Shown here: piece after piece, positions 1 through 7,779 of the stretch
Position numbering within the stretch: position 1 is the stretch's first letter
Layout of the letters: each line of letters opens with the position of its first letter
IMG/VR virus record: IMGVR_UViG_3300045995_000345
Coordinates: 1 to 64,000 of that record
Length of the DNA: 64,000 nucleotides
From: a virus
Strand: one strand, 5' to 3'
Translations under genes and position numbers: made by a program
Notes under the pieces: model-generated
The model's database searches: none
Seen by the model: only the letters and a program-made list of their open reading frames with translations
What the model was told of the DNA's origin: nothing

Positions 1-1
1 C

Positions 2-454
2 CGGACGGCGCACGTCGAAGAGGCTGGTGTGCTGAAGGTTGGTCCGGGCACCGTGTTCGCCGCCACCATGAATGAGGGCCTGGATTATTCCGGCACGCAC
101 AGCACGGATCGGGCGATGAAGAACCGCTTCTGCCGAAGGATCGAGCTGGATTACCTGCCGGAAGATCGGGAGGTGTCCGTCCTGTGCGACAAGGTTCCCG
201 GAATCAAGAAGCATCACGCAACCATGCTGGTGCAGGTGGCGGGCGTTATCCGAAGCAAGGCCGCCTCATTCGGTGGACTGAGTGAAACCCTCAGCACCAG
301 ACAATTGCTGGCCGCTGCGTCGGACTTCGTAATCAAAGGCGCGGACAGCTTCCGCAGCACAGTGTTCAATCACTTCTCCTCTGATGGCGGTGACACATCG
401 GAACGCAAGCAGGTGGTGAACATGTTCCAACTGAAGGGCCTGCTCTCCAAGTAA
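2..454 (+). CDS. MoxR/CobS-like AAA+ ATPase, C-terminal part
   Basis: The reading frame is open from the window edge, so the N-terminus with Walker A is missing. The visible part has a sensor-1-like stretch (FAATMNEGLDYSGT) followed by an arginine-finger-like RAMKNRF, as in MoxR/CobS AAA+ proteins, and then a helical lid. The next gene encodes a VWA-domain protein with a long acidic linker. MoxR-type ATPases and VWA proteins normally work in pairs, as chelatase subunits or remodelling chaperones, so a joint complex is inferred. The target of the pair is not visible from the sequence. Confidence 0.8.
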   Translation, partial: RTAHVEEAGVLKVGPGTVFAATMNEGLDYSGTHSTDRAMKNRFCRRIELDYLPEDREVSVLCDKVPGIKKHHATMLVQVAGVIRSKAASFGGLSETLSTRQLLAAASDFVIKGADSFRSTVFNHFSSDGGDTSERKQVVNMFQLKGLLSK

Positions 455-463
455 ACCCTCACG

Positions 464-482
464 TTGGAAACTCAGTTTCCAA
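464..482. repeat. dispersed 19-bp palindrome, site 1
   Basis: TTGGAAACTCAGTTTCCAA is a perfect palindrome around a central C. It lies between the AAA+ gene and the VWA gene and ends 10 bases before the VWA start codon, where a bound protein could block initiation. Confidence 0.9.
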
Positions 483-492
483 ATCGAAACCT

Positions 493-2841
493 ATGAGCAA
501 GATCAAAGAGAAGAACAAGCCCCGCCGCTGGTGGCAGGATGAACTTGAGGATGACGATCAAGAGGAGAGCCTGCTCCAACAGAGCGACCGTTACCTGAGC
601 CGCTCAACCCTGAGCGAAGAGAAGCGTTATGGCTATGGTTCAGACGCCATGAAGAGCAAGCTCAACGATGCGGCTCTGAGCGTGGCCCGGCTGATGAACT
701 CGGTCCGCAACTCAACGAACGGAACGGAACGTGAGTTGAAGATTCAGTGGGCTGCTAGCCACACCGTAACCTTCAATGAACCTGGAGATGGCAACATCGT
801 CCTGTCCCCTGACTTGGTGAAGGATTCAGACCCGGCCACGCTGGATGGCATCGGCGGCGCCGCTCTGCTGGGTGCGACATTGAAGACAACGATGTCACAA
901 GTTGCACACAAATCTGCCTTAGTGAATCGTCATAACCCTGCCAAGAAGCTGGACGTTGACGTGTGGCAGGCGCTCGAAGAAGGCAAGGCGCGCGAAGCTC
1001 TGCTCTCAGAGTGGCCCGGAGGAACACCCTACCTGTCACGACATGAGAAGCTGGCTGGCCTGACTCAACTGGAACAGGTGCAAGACTTCGTGAGCAGGGC
1101 AGAGGACAAGGTGGCAGCCGCAGTGACGGCGCTCAACTGGACCATGGTTCACCCCATGAAACCGCTCACGATGGAGCCGAGACTGGAAGCGTTGGTTGAA
1201 GAAGTGGCCAGTGAACTTGGTGAAGCCGACAAGACTGCGAGATTCACGGCGGCCGAACAAGCGGTCGCCAAGATCCGCAAGTGGGTTGAGGACACGCCCC
1301 CGCCGCCGCCACCACCACAGCCTGAGCCCGAGCCTGAGCCCGAGCCTGAAGAGAAACCCGAAGAGGAGAAGCCTGAGCCTGAGAAGGAAGAGGATCCTAA
1401 GCCCGAAGAGAAGAAGGACGAAGAGGATCACAGCGAATCCGATGAGGACAAGTCCGAGCGGGAAAGCTCCTACCCAGAAGACAAGGATCCCGACAAGGGC
1501 GAAGGTGAGCCGGAGGAGAAGCCGGACGATAAGGGAGAGGGGGATCCCGAGAAGAGCGAGGACAAGCCTTCCGAAGGTGACAAGGAAGAGTCCGAAGACA
1601 AGGGCGACTCGGAAGAGAAGGGTGACGACAGCGGGGGCGACGGGAAAGGGGACAAGCCAGACAGCGAAGAGAAGTCCGATGAAGAGGGCGAGGGCGAGAA
1701 CAAAGACGAAGAGGGTAAGGGTGGTGATTCCAAGGATGAATCGGACGGCGGCGATAAGAAGGAGAACGGTGACGGCAAGCCTGAAGATTCCAAAGAGGGT
1801 GAAGGTGAAGGCAGCGGGGAATCCGAAGAGCCTGCCGAGCCTGCAACGCCACCACCAACCGCGCAACCCAAGATCACGGACGGGAAGCAGTTCGGTGAAT
1901 ACGTTCCATCCTCAGCGTCTTCAAGCGATGTCCCAGAACCCATGTCCATCACCATCAACCCGGATGACTTGGATAAGCCGATCGTTCCACCTCGATGCAG
2001 TGTTGTTCCGGTTGACTTGATGCCAGTTCAGGCAAGCAACCATCACACTCAAGCTTACGGAGAGATCGCGAAACGAATGCAGCCGATGATCAAGTCGGTC
2101 ATTCAGTCGTTGCACTTCCGAAAGCTGGCTCCTGATTATCCGTTGCACGGACTCAGGTCCGGCGACCTGGATGATGGTTCACTCGATAAGCTGGCCTTGC
2201 GAGAGCAGCACCCGCACATATTCGAGCGGAAAGAGATCGTCTCCATGCCAGACGTGGCCATCGCAATCCTGGTGGACGAAAGCGGAAGCATGGCTGCCAA
2301 TGTGAAAGGTGGACCATCACGTTACGAAACGGCACGCGACATCTGCATCGCCTTGGTTGAAGCGTTACGGAAACTGCAAGGCATCAAGCTCTGCGTTTAC
2401 GGACACACCTGCGACTCACAACGATTTGGAAGAGCTACCGTTTTCGAGTATGTCAGTCCCAATCTGCCGCAGCCTTTCGCGCTGTCTCAGATCACAAGCC
2501 GAAGAAATAACGCGGATGGTTACGCCATGGAATGCGTCATCCGACAACTGCATCGGCATTACCATCATGCCCAACAGAAGATCATGTTCGTTCTGTCAGA
2601 CGGGCAGCCATCCAGCTCAAGTTACGGAGGCAATCTGGCTATGATTCACATGGGCAACGTGTGCCGCTGGGGCCTGTCAAAGTTCGGGATCAGAACCTAC
2701 GGGATAGGGATCGATGGATTGCCCAGTCAAGAGGATGGCATCAAGATGTATGGCGAGGGTCATTTCGTCTGCCTGCCCAACGTAATCGATTCGGCCCGGG
2801 TCATCTCAACGTTCCTGGCCAAGGTAACAGCCAAAGTATGA
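493..2841 (+). CDS. CobT-like VWA-domain protein with acidic linker
   Basis: This 782-residue protein has three parts. Residues 1-265 are a mostly helical N-terminal region. Residues about 268-455 are a Pro/Glu/Asp/Lys/Ser-rich linker. The C-terminal part is a VWA domain with the MIDAS motif DESGS at 595-599 and a later LSDGQPS. The arrangement matches CobT-like chelatase subunits and other VWA partners of MoxR ATPases, and the gene follows such an ATPase directly. No cobalamin biosynthesis genes are present, so a metal-chelatase role is doubtful; protein remodelling during infection is an alternative inference. No clear Shine-Dalgarno precedes the ATG. Confidence 0.8.
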   Translation: MSKIKEKNKPRRWWQDELEDDDQEESLLQQSDRYLSRSTLSEEKRYGYGSDAMKSKLNDAALSVARLMNSVRNSTNGTERELKIQWAASHTVTFNEPGDGNIVLSPDLVKDSDPATLDGIGGAALLGATLKTTMSQVAHKSALVNRHNPAKKLDVDVWQALEEGKAREALLSEWPGGTPYLSRHEKLAGLTQLEQVQDFVSRAEDKVAAAVTALNWTMVHPMKPLTMEPRLEALVEEVASELGEADKTARFTAAEQAVAKIRKWVEDTPPPPPPPQPEPEPEPEPEEKPEEEKPEPEKEEDPKPEEKKDEEDHSESDEDKSERESSYPEDKDPDKGEGEPEEKPDDKGEGDPEKSEDKPSEGDKEESEDKGDSEEKGDDSGGDGKGDKPDSEEKSDEEGEGENKDEEGKGGDSKDESDGGDKKENGDGKPEDSKEGEGEGSGESEEPAEPATPPPTAQPKITDGKQFGEYVPSSASSSDVPEPMSITINPDDLDKPIVPPRCSVVPVDLMPVQASNHHTQAYGEIAKRMQPMIKSVIQSLHFRKLAPDYPLHGLRSGDLDDGSLDKLALREQHPHIFERKEIVSMPDVAIAILVDESGSMAANVKGGPSRYETARDICIALVEALRKLQGIKLCVYGHTCDSQRFGRATVFEYVSPNLPQPFALSQITSRRNNADGYAMECVIRQLHRHYHHAQQKIMFVLSDGQPSSSSYGGNLAMIHMGNVCRWGLSKFGIRTYGIGIDGLPSQEDGIKMYGEGHFVCLPNVIDSARVISTFLAKVTAKV

Positions 2842-3032
2842 AAGCCACAACAAGACAACGCGACAAGCGATGGGTCGTCGGCTCAGTGTGGAAGACTGGT
2901 GATCGGAAGGCGACGTTCGAGGTTATCGATCTTGTCCCGCACTTCGCACTGCTCCGCATGATTCAGCCCTACCAAATCAACAAGACATTCCGACAATGCA
3001 AAGTCCCCGACTCATGGATTCAAATCAATTGA
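2838..3032 (+). CDS. small hypothetical protein
   Basis: A 64-residue basic protein starting MKATTRQRDKRW. The start is set by an ATGA overlap with the stop of the VWA gene, the usual coupling in this operon. A central WVVGSVWKTGDRKATF stretch suggests a small beta-barrel. No family is recognised. Confidence 0.65.
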   Translation: MKATTRQRDKRWVVGSVWKTGDRKATFEVIDLVPHFALLRMIQPYQINKTFRQCKVPDSWIQIN

Positions 3033-3286
3033 AAGCAACCACCACCACACCGCTGGGTCTATGGGATCCAGTCGGACAATGCTGGCTCGGCAATGCTGCC
3101 GGGCCTTTCAAATACACGGGATCGGCGACTGCACAAGCGGCGGCGCTGATTGCAGGAACACGAATGCGCTACCGGATCCACGCCAAGCCAATGGATGAAG
3201 AAGCATTCACGAAGAAGGATGAAGTAACCCCGCCGCTGAACCTGGCTGAAGCGTTCGCGGAGATTGCGAAAGGAAACATCCCATGA
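3014..3286 (+). CDS. hypothetical protein
   Basis: About 90 residues, overlapping the end of the previous gene in another frame. An alternative ATG lies at 2996 and neither start has a convincing Shine-Dalgarno. It ends with an ATGA overlap into the next gene. The fold is unknown; the central GLWDPVGQCWLGNA part is likely beta-rich. Confidence 0.6.
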   Translation: MDSNQLKATTTTPLGLWDPVGQCWLGNAAGPFKYTGSATAQAAALIAGTRMRYRIHAKPMDEEAFTKKDEVTPPLNLAEAFAEIAKGNIP

Positions 3287-3528
3287 ATCCCGCTTTCTAT
3301 AACCTACTGTCACGCACCAATCTGCGCATTCCAGATCCCGCCGCCCCGGGTCGTGGGAATAAAGCGGCTCGCCGCGCGATAGCGACAGAGATGGGAAGGG
3401 AACATATTCGCTGGGTTGGTGAGGACATCTACACAGACCGGCCCGCGATTCTAAAACGCGGACACCAACTGCTCATTGCTGATTCATGCAAGGATCCGGA
3501 GGTTGCTCGCATGATACGAGAAAGCTAA
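3283..3528 (+). CDS. hypothetical protein
   Basis: 81 residues, with the start fixed by an ATGA overlap with the upstream stop. The C-terminal half (RPAILKRGHQLLIADSC) is amphipathic. No recognisable domain. Its place in a chain of coupled small genes supports it being real. Confidence 0.6.
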   Translation: MNPAFYNLLSRTNLRIPDPAAPGRGNKAARRAIATEMGREHIRWVGEDIYTDRPAILKRGHQLLIADSCKDPEVARMIRES

Positions 3529-3533
3529 ACACC

Positions 3534-3971
3534 ATGACACTGGACATCATCAAGGCTGAGTTCATCGCCGGCGTGGCAGGCACAACCCGGAGCACGTTCA
3601 AGGTTCTGTTTGGAAACACAGTTTCCAAGCTGAGGGCGGAAGGCGTCACCGATGATCATTGCATTGAGCTGATGCACGCCTGGGGCAGGGAAGCTGGCAT
3701 CACCCGGCAATGGGTCAATGCCTGCCTGCGTGATGGAGGTATCCGGCAGAGAAGGGAGCGCGTTGCTTCGCTGCCCAAGGATGAACCTGAAGCTGGATCA
3801 TCCCCGGCAGTTGAGGTTGCGCCGTCTGGTGGGGAGAAGTTCATCAAGGTGGACATCGCCCACCTGAACGCAACGATCCTTTCCAACATTGTCCTGATTG
3901 CAATAGGCGACAGGGCAGCCGGCGCAACCATGCTGCTCGACGCGTCGGACATCGTGCTCGGTAAACCATAA
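3534..3971 (+). CDS. hypothetical protein
   Basis: 145 residues from the ATG at 3534. The frame extends upstream to 3486, but that part overlaps the preceding gene. The N-terminal half is helical with no clear motif. Dispersed palindrome site 2 lies inside the gene and is read as GNTVSK. Confidence 0.6.
   Translation: MTLDIIKAEFIAGVAGTTRSTFKVLFGNTVSKLRAEGVTDDHCIELMHAWGREAGITRQWVNACLRDGGIRQRRERVASLPKDEPEAGSSPAVEVAPSGGEKFIKVDIAHLNATILSNIVLIAIGDRAAGATMLLDASDIVLGKP
3610..3628. repeat. dispersed 19-bp palindrome, site 2
   Basis: TTGGAAACACAGTTTCCAA differs from a perfect palindrome at one position pair. It lies inside a coding region and is translated GNTVSK. Confidence 0.9.
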
Positions 3972-3983
3972 CCAACAAACAAC

Positions 3984-4598
3984 ATGAACCCATCGAACTA
4001 CCACCCCACAACTCCTGAAGAATTCATCGGCCAAGCAAATGCCGTGGCGCAACTGCTCCAACGCAAGGCGAACACCGCACTCAGCGGAGGCGACGGTCCT
4101 GTCAAGCTGCTGCTCTACGGGGCAAGTGGAGTGGGCAAGACGCGACTGGCTGAGATGCTGGCCAAGCGCATCGCCCCTCACAAAATCTTCATCGAATCCA
4201 CCAACGGTCGCAACGTCACGATCGACGTAGTTCGCAACTGGATGCAGGCCGCTGCCTACAGGCCGCAAGGTTGGACGGTGAAGATCGTGAACGAACTGGA
4301 CACGGCGCCGGCTGCCGCTCAGGACTTGCTCCTTACTTACCTGGATGAAATGCGTGAAGGCCATGCGTTCATCGGCACCAGTAACATGCAGCTCAACCTG
4401 TTGCAAGAGCGGTTTCAAACCAGACTGCAACAGCTTCCCGTTCAAGCGCCGGACACCGAGACGATCGTTCAGTTCCTCCGCTCCAAGTGGAAGGAGATAC
4501 AGGCAGACGTGGCGGCACAGATTGCAGTCGGATCAGGGGGGAATGTGCGGGCTGCCTTGATGGATGCACAGTCCTACTTGGATTCAATGCCCGCTTAA
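3984..4598 (+). CDS. AAA+ ATPase, clamp-loader/RuvB-like
   Basis: A 204-residue ATPase. It opens with a PTTPEEFIGQ-type box typical of clamp loaders and RuvB. Walker A is GASGVGKT at 46-53, a Walker-B-like VKIVNELD lies near 99-106, and the sensor-1-like FIGTSN follows. Walker B has ELD in place of the usual DE(A/V)D. The short length leaves little beyond the ATPase core and part of the lid. It probably acts in phage replication or repair, but the partner cannot be named. Confidence 0.75.
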   Translation: MNPSNYHPTTPEEFIGQANAVAQLLQRKANTALSGGDGPVKLLLYGASGVGKTRLAEMLAKRIAPHKIFIESTNGRNVTIDVVRNWMQAAAYRPQGWTVKIVNELDTAPAAAQDLLLTYLDEMREGHAFIGTSNMQLNLLQERFQTRLQQLPVQAPDTETIVQFLRSKWKEIQADVAAQIAVGSGGNVRAALMDAQSYLDSMPA

Positions 4599-4610
4599 CC
4601 AACACACCCT

Positions 4611-4976
4611 ATGGCAAATCAAACACTGACACCTGAAGTTACGGCCGTAATCACCCACTCAACAATCACCGGCAACCAACTCGTGCTGCCTGCCAGCCTC
4701 GAACGCAAGCTGTACGAATCCGTGAACAAGGTGCTCCTGAACGCTGGCGGCAAGTGGAACAGATCAGCGAAGGCGCACGTCTTCAACGGAGATCCCCTTG
4801 CGAAGCTGGGACTGATACTCGAAACCGGCGTGGCCATCGATGAGAAGAAGAAGTGGCAGGCTTTCTACACGCCGCCCGAACTGGCTGATGAGACATCGCG
4901 GCTCTGGCCGACGTGGCTGGGCACATCGTTCTTGAGCCGTCTGCTGGCGAAGGTGCGCTGGCCGATGCCTGCATGA
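4611..4976 (+). CDS. DNA methyltransferase, N-terminal part (frame disrupted)
   Basis: The 121-residue frame begins MANQTLTPEV and runs through a KLYESVNKVLLNAGGKWNR segment and YTPPELADE, features seen at the front of phage class I methyltransferases. Homology-like sequence then stops at about residue 98 and continues in the -1 frame at 4913. The last 20 residues (from WPTWLGTSF) are out-of-frame sequence. This and the next entry are best read as one gene split by a frameshift. Confidence 0.7.
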   Translation: MANQTLTPEVTAVITHSTITGNQLVLPASLERKLYESVNKVLLNAGGKWNRSAKAHVFNGDPLAKLGLILETGVAIDEKKKWQAFYTPPELADETSRLWPTWLGTSFLSRLLAKVRWPMPA

Positions 4977-5341
4977 AGGCGGGAGCAATGGACGTTTACT
5001 GCATCGAGATGAACCCAGAGTCAGCAGTCCAGTTGAGAGCCAAAGGCTACTCAACAGTACTCACCTCCAACTTCCTGACCACGCCGCCGGGGTCGGGGTA
5101 CCAGCGCATCGTAATGAACCCACCGTTCACCAAGAACCAAGACATCAAGCATGTGGCGCACGCGCTGACGTGGCTGGCTCCCGGCGGGCTGCTTGTGGCG
5201 GTGATGCTTGGCAACACTGAACGCCCGAAGCTCAAGGAAGTGCTGGATGGATACGACTGGGACTTCATCGAAGTGCCGGCTGGAGCGTTCAAGGAATCTG
5301 GAACGAACATCAAAACCGCAATCCTGACAGTCCAACGCTGA
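4913..5341 (+). CDS. SAM-dependent DNA adenine methyltransferase, catalytic part
   Basis: The frame carries methyltransferase motif I (VLEPSAGEGALADA) and motif IV (NPPF), the catalytic motif of amino-methyltransferases that act on adenine or cytosine N4. The only standard start is GTG at 4913, placed just before motif I. Reading one base back near 4903 joins it smoothly to the upstream 121-residue frame (ETSRL then LADVAGHIVLEPS). A real frameshift, programmed slippage or a sequence error could each explain this. A role in protecting phage DNA from restriction is inferred. Confidence 0.75.
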   Translation: MAGHIVLEPSAGEGALADACMKAGAMDVYCIEMNPESAVQLRAKGYSTVLTSNFLTTPPGSGYQRIVMNPPFTKNQDIKHVAHALTWLAPGGLLVAVMLGNTERPKLKEVLDGYDWDFIEVPAGAFKESGTNIKTAILTVQR

Positions 5342-5343
5342 AC

Positions 5344-5628
5344 ATGAACATCATCTACAACAAAGACACGAGGGCAGCCTACGCATTCGACACGCCCATC
5401 GAGCCACCGCCAACCGAGGTAGAGCGACAACGCCTCAGTCCCGGGACGTGCGTCATGGAGCGGAAGTATGAATCCGAATGGACGCGCAAGTGCGGAAGGG
5501 TTTCCGTTAAGGATGACTTCAAAGACGTGGCCGTTGTCATTGGCCACGGCTGCGATGAATCCGAAATGGAACAGTTCACCTGGGAAGGAACCATCAAAGA
5601 GTTCGACGAGTCATGGGATATCGACTGA
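5344..5628 (+). CDS. hypothetical protein
   Basis: A 94-residue acidic protein starting two bases after the methyltransferase stop. No known motif. The C-terminal half contains many Asp/Glu residues (HGCDESEMEQFTWEGT). Function unknown. Confidence 0.6.
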   Translation: MNIIYNKDTRAAYAFDTPIEPPPTEVERQRLSPGTCVMERKYESEWTRKCGRVSVKDDFKDVAVVIGHGCDESEMEQFTWEGTIKEFDESWDID

Positions 5629-5630
5629 GA

Positions 5631-5649
5631 ATAGAAAGTGAGTTTCTAA
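5631..5649. repeat. dispersed 19-bp palindrome, site 3
   Basis: ATAGAAAGTGAGTTTCTAA sits between two genes and ends two bases before the ATG at 5652, covering the position where a ribosome binding site would be. Confidence 0.9.
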
Positions 5650-5651
5650 TT

Positions 5652-6086
5652 ATGAGCACAGAACCAACACCAACACCCATCACCTACCGCTTCTCCACGT
5701 TCCAAGAACTGGTGGACCGAGTGCCAGCCGAAAGCATCCGCGATTGCATGGAGGAGCTGGGAGCGTCATTCGAGGTGGCTAAGGGAACTGCCGAGCTGGC
5801 AACCGACGTGGCCTACGCCTTGGCGGAGCGCGACGGCAAGCCGCGACCACCTTGGCCAGACTCGGTTATCACCCTGCCCAATGAGTTTGAATGGCTGGAT
5901 GACGGGAAGCGTGACATCAAGGTTGACCTTGAGACATCGCCCGGAACACACCTCGTAACAGTCGAACTCGTGAAGGAGAAGCAGTGCGACCACAACGCGA
6001 TGGTTGCGAACGGTGATCCCAAACACGTCTGGAAATGCTCCCGTTGCGGGTGCGTTTACGGATCCACACAGGAGAATAAGGAATGA
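5652..6086 (+). CDS. hypothetical protein with C-terminal zinc ribbon
   Basis: 144 residues from the ATG after palindrome site 3. The C-terminus has C-x-x-H/N and C-x-x-C pairs (KQCDHN and CSRCGC), as in small zinc ribbons. The N-terminal part is helical. It ends with an ATGA overlap into the next gene. Confidence 0.6.
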   Translation: MSTEPTPTPITYRFSTFQELVDRVPAESIRDCMEELGASFEVAKGTAELATDVAYALAERDGKPRPPWPDSVITLPNEFEWLDDGKRDIKVDLETSPGTHLVTVELVKEKQCDHNAMVANGDPKHVWKCSRCGCVYGSTQENKE

Positions 6087-6343
6087 GCAACCTCAAGAAC
6101 ACCTGTCAGGAGTTTCAAGACAAGATCGCCGCCATCAGCAAGGCTGGCGGAGTTCCAACGGCAAAGGTTTATTCACTGTGGCGCAAGTATCAGCAGCGAT
6201 GCGACTGGTCCGATCAATCGGCTATCCTCTGGGAGTTCGTCCAGTGGTACGAGGAGGAACTTGGTGCCCACGTCCAAGACCTGAGAGAGGCCATGGCAAA
6301 GGTGGATGCCGAACGAATCAGGAAGGAGACGAACAAACCATGA
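6083..6343 (+). CDS. hypothetical protein
   Basis: 86 residues, predicted mostly helical (WRKYQQRCDWSDQSAILWEF). The start is fixed by ATGA overlap and the end by another ATGA overlap, so it is translationally coupled on both sides. No family recognised. Confidence 0.6.
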   Translation: MSNLKNTCQEFQDKIAAISKAGGVPTAKVYSLWRKYQQRCDWSDQSAILWEFVQWYEEELGAHVQDLREAMAKVDAERIRKETNKP

Positions 6344-6585
6344 ACTGCCGCATCTGCAACACCCCATCCGCACCGTGCGAGCTGGCGGACAAGAAGGAAG
6401 ACGGCAAGGGCTTGTGCCTTGCGTGTCTTGTGAAACAGCGGGACGAAATGGTGGCGATGTTCGCTAAATTGAAAGGCGAGATCATAGCCATTGAAGCAAC
6501 CTCCACACTGCCCGACGGAGATGGAGTGAATGTTTCGACTTCGCTGTGGTTTGAAGAGTGGGCGAGGAGGCTAAGCATTCCATGA
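6340..6585 (+). CDS. small zinc-ribbon protein
   Basis: 81 residues. CRIC at the N-terminus and CLAC near residue 27 form a four-cysteine zinc-binding site. A good Shine-Dalgarno (aaggag) lies 13 bases upstream, and the ATG overlaps the previous stop. The C-terminal half is helical. Function unknown. Confidence 0.65.
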   Translation: MNCRICNTPSAPCELADKKEDGKGLCLACLVKQRDEMVAMFAKLKGEIIAIEATSTLPDGDGVNVSTSLWFEEWARRLSIP

Positions 6586-6686
6586 GACGTTTCAACTGGC
6601 CGCTTGTTCTGCTGGGGATCGGCAGCCTGATTCTCTGGGCGCTGATTGCCAAGCTTCTCCTTTTCCTATTCAGGCACTTGACCTAA
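6582..6686 (+). CDS. 34-residue membrane peptide
   Basis: A very short gene coupled by ATGA overlap. Translation starts MRRFNWPLVLLGIG and consists mainly of one hydrophobic helix (about residues 7-30) with basic residues at both ends. Single-span phage peptides can act in host membranes, but no function can be assigned. Confidence 0.5.
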   Translation: MRRFNWPLVLLGIGSLILWALIAKLLLFLFRHLT

Positions 6687-6701
6687 TCAGGAACGTGTGC
6701 G

Positions 6702-7121
6702 ATGTCTCCACCCATGACATCACCACGCAAGCCAACCGGGCCTTACGGGCAACTGTTCTGGGCGAGACTGAATCGTTTCTCGCCGCTCCTCTGTAGGTTG
6801 CTGGCCCGGGTGCCAAGGGGCAGACCCCTGGAGTCAACGGAGATTGCCGAACGATCCGGCCTCTCCGTTTCGCAGGTCGATGCCATCAGCCAACAAACGG
6901 ACTGGCGTGGCATCGATCTTCCAACCGCGCACCAGTTCATGCTGGCGTGCGACACGGACCTGTCAAACCGGCAGCACTGCCGGCGAATGCGGATGTTCTT
7001 GAAGAGCCAGCCCAAGCACCGCGAAGGACGGTTCCAACACCTGAAGAGATCACCAAATTGGAAAGTCACTTTCCTACCGTTGTTGGTGAGGCTGGAAAAC
7101 CATGTGAAAGCGAAGAAGTAA
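6702..7121 (+). CDS. hypothetical protein, HTH-like
   Basis: 139 residues, very basic. Residues 44-62 (STEIAERSGLSVSQVDAIS) resemble a helix-turn-helix, so DNA binding is possible. Near the C-terminus it reads through palindrome site 4 as NWKVTFL. The stop is immediately followed by the next ATG. Confidence 0.55.
   Translation: MSPPMTSPRKPTGPYGQLFWARLNRFSPLLCRLLARVPRGRPLESTEIAERSGLSVSQVDAISQQTDWRGIDLPTAHQFMLACDTDLSNRQHCRRMRMFLKSQPKHREGRFQHLKRSPNWKVTFLPLLVRLENHVKAKK
7058..7076. repeat. dispersed 19-bp palindrome, site 4
   Basis: TTGGAAAGTCACTTTCCTA lies near the 3' end of a coding region. It is the one clear intragenic copy read in a different frame from the others (NWKVTFL). Confidence 0.88.
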
Positions 7122-7613
7122 ATGAGTCAACCACACACACATCTGGGTCAGCCGCAAGACATGTATTACTGCTCCGGCTGCAACCAAGACAAACTCAGGA
7201 GCGAGTTCCCGGACACTGGCGTAACATACCCATTCCCCGGACTCTGCAAAGAATGCGCAAGGGTGGCAGCCAACGAACCGTCAACCGATGCGGAGCAACG
7301 CCTTGGCACCATCCGCAAGATGATCGAGAATCAGATGGGGCCAAGAGCCATGCTCGATTTCAGGTCTGAGTTTATTCGAGTGGTGAAACTCCTGCTTGAA
7401 GTTCGCGACATCGCAGCCCGGGGTGAGCCGATGCCGGACTTCTCCAAGGATGAGCCGAAGAGCGAGGTTGTCTGTTCAATCTGCGGACACAGCACAATCA
7501 CCAACGGCGTGGTGATGGGAAGCTGTAACCAGCTCTGCCCGACGTGCGGCACGGTCACCATTCACATCATCGAGCCCATTGAAAGCACGCTGAGAAAGGA
7601 TGCCAATGAATGA
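7122..7613 (+). CDS. hypothetical protein with two zinc-ribbon motifs
   Basis: 163 residues. CSGC and CKEC near the N-terminus and CSIC and CPTC near the C-terminus frame a helical middle region. The arrangement suggests two zinc-binding modules for nucleic acid or protein contact. It starts directly after the preceding stop. Confidence 0.65.
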   Translation: MSQPHTHLGQPQDMYYCSGCNQDKLRSEFPDTGVTYPFPGLCKECARVAANEPSTDAEQRLGTIRKMIENQMGPRAMLDFRSEFIRVVKLLLEVRDIAARGEPMPDFSKDEPKSEVVCSICGHSTITNGVVMGSCNQLCPTCGTVTIHIIEPIESTLRKDANE

Positions 7614-7779
7614 TCCCACCGTCAGGGCTGCGAACTTCTACTTCAAGGCGACACTAGTTGGGTTGGTGATAGGCTGCTTGATCGACATTGCTATGCACAC
7701 GGACGGACCGGAGTTCCCGTTGGCAGTGTTAGTCTTGTGCCTATTCGCCTACCACCACATCGAGGTTTACAAACCATGA
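7606..7779 (+). CDS. small membrane protein
   Basis: 57 residues starting MNDPTVRAANFYF. Two hydrophobic stretches (around 15-30 and 37-48) suggest two membrane helices. It overlaps the previous stop by a few bases and is coupled to the integrase by ATGA. Confidence 0.5.
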   Translation: MNDPTVRAANFYFKATLVGLVIGCLIDIAMHTDGPEFPLAVLVLCLFAYHHIEVYKP

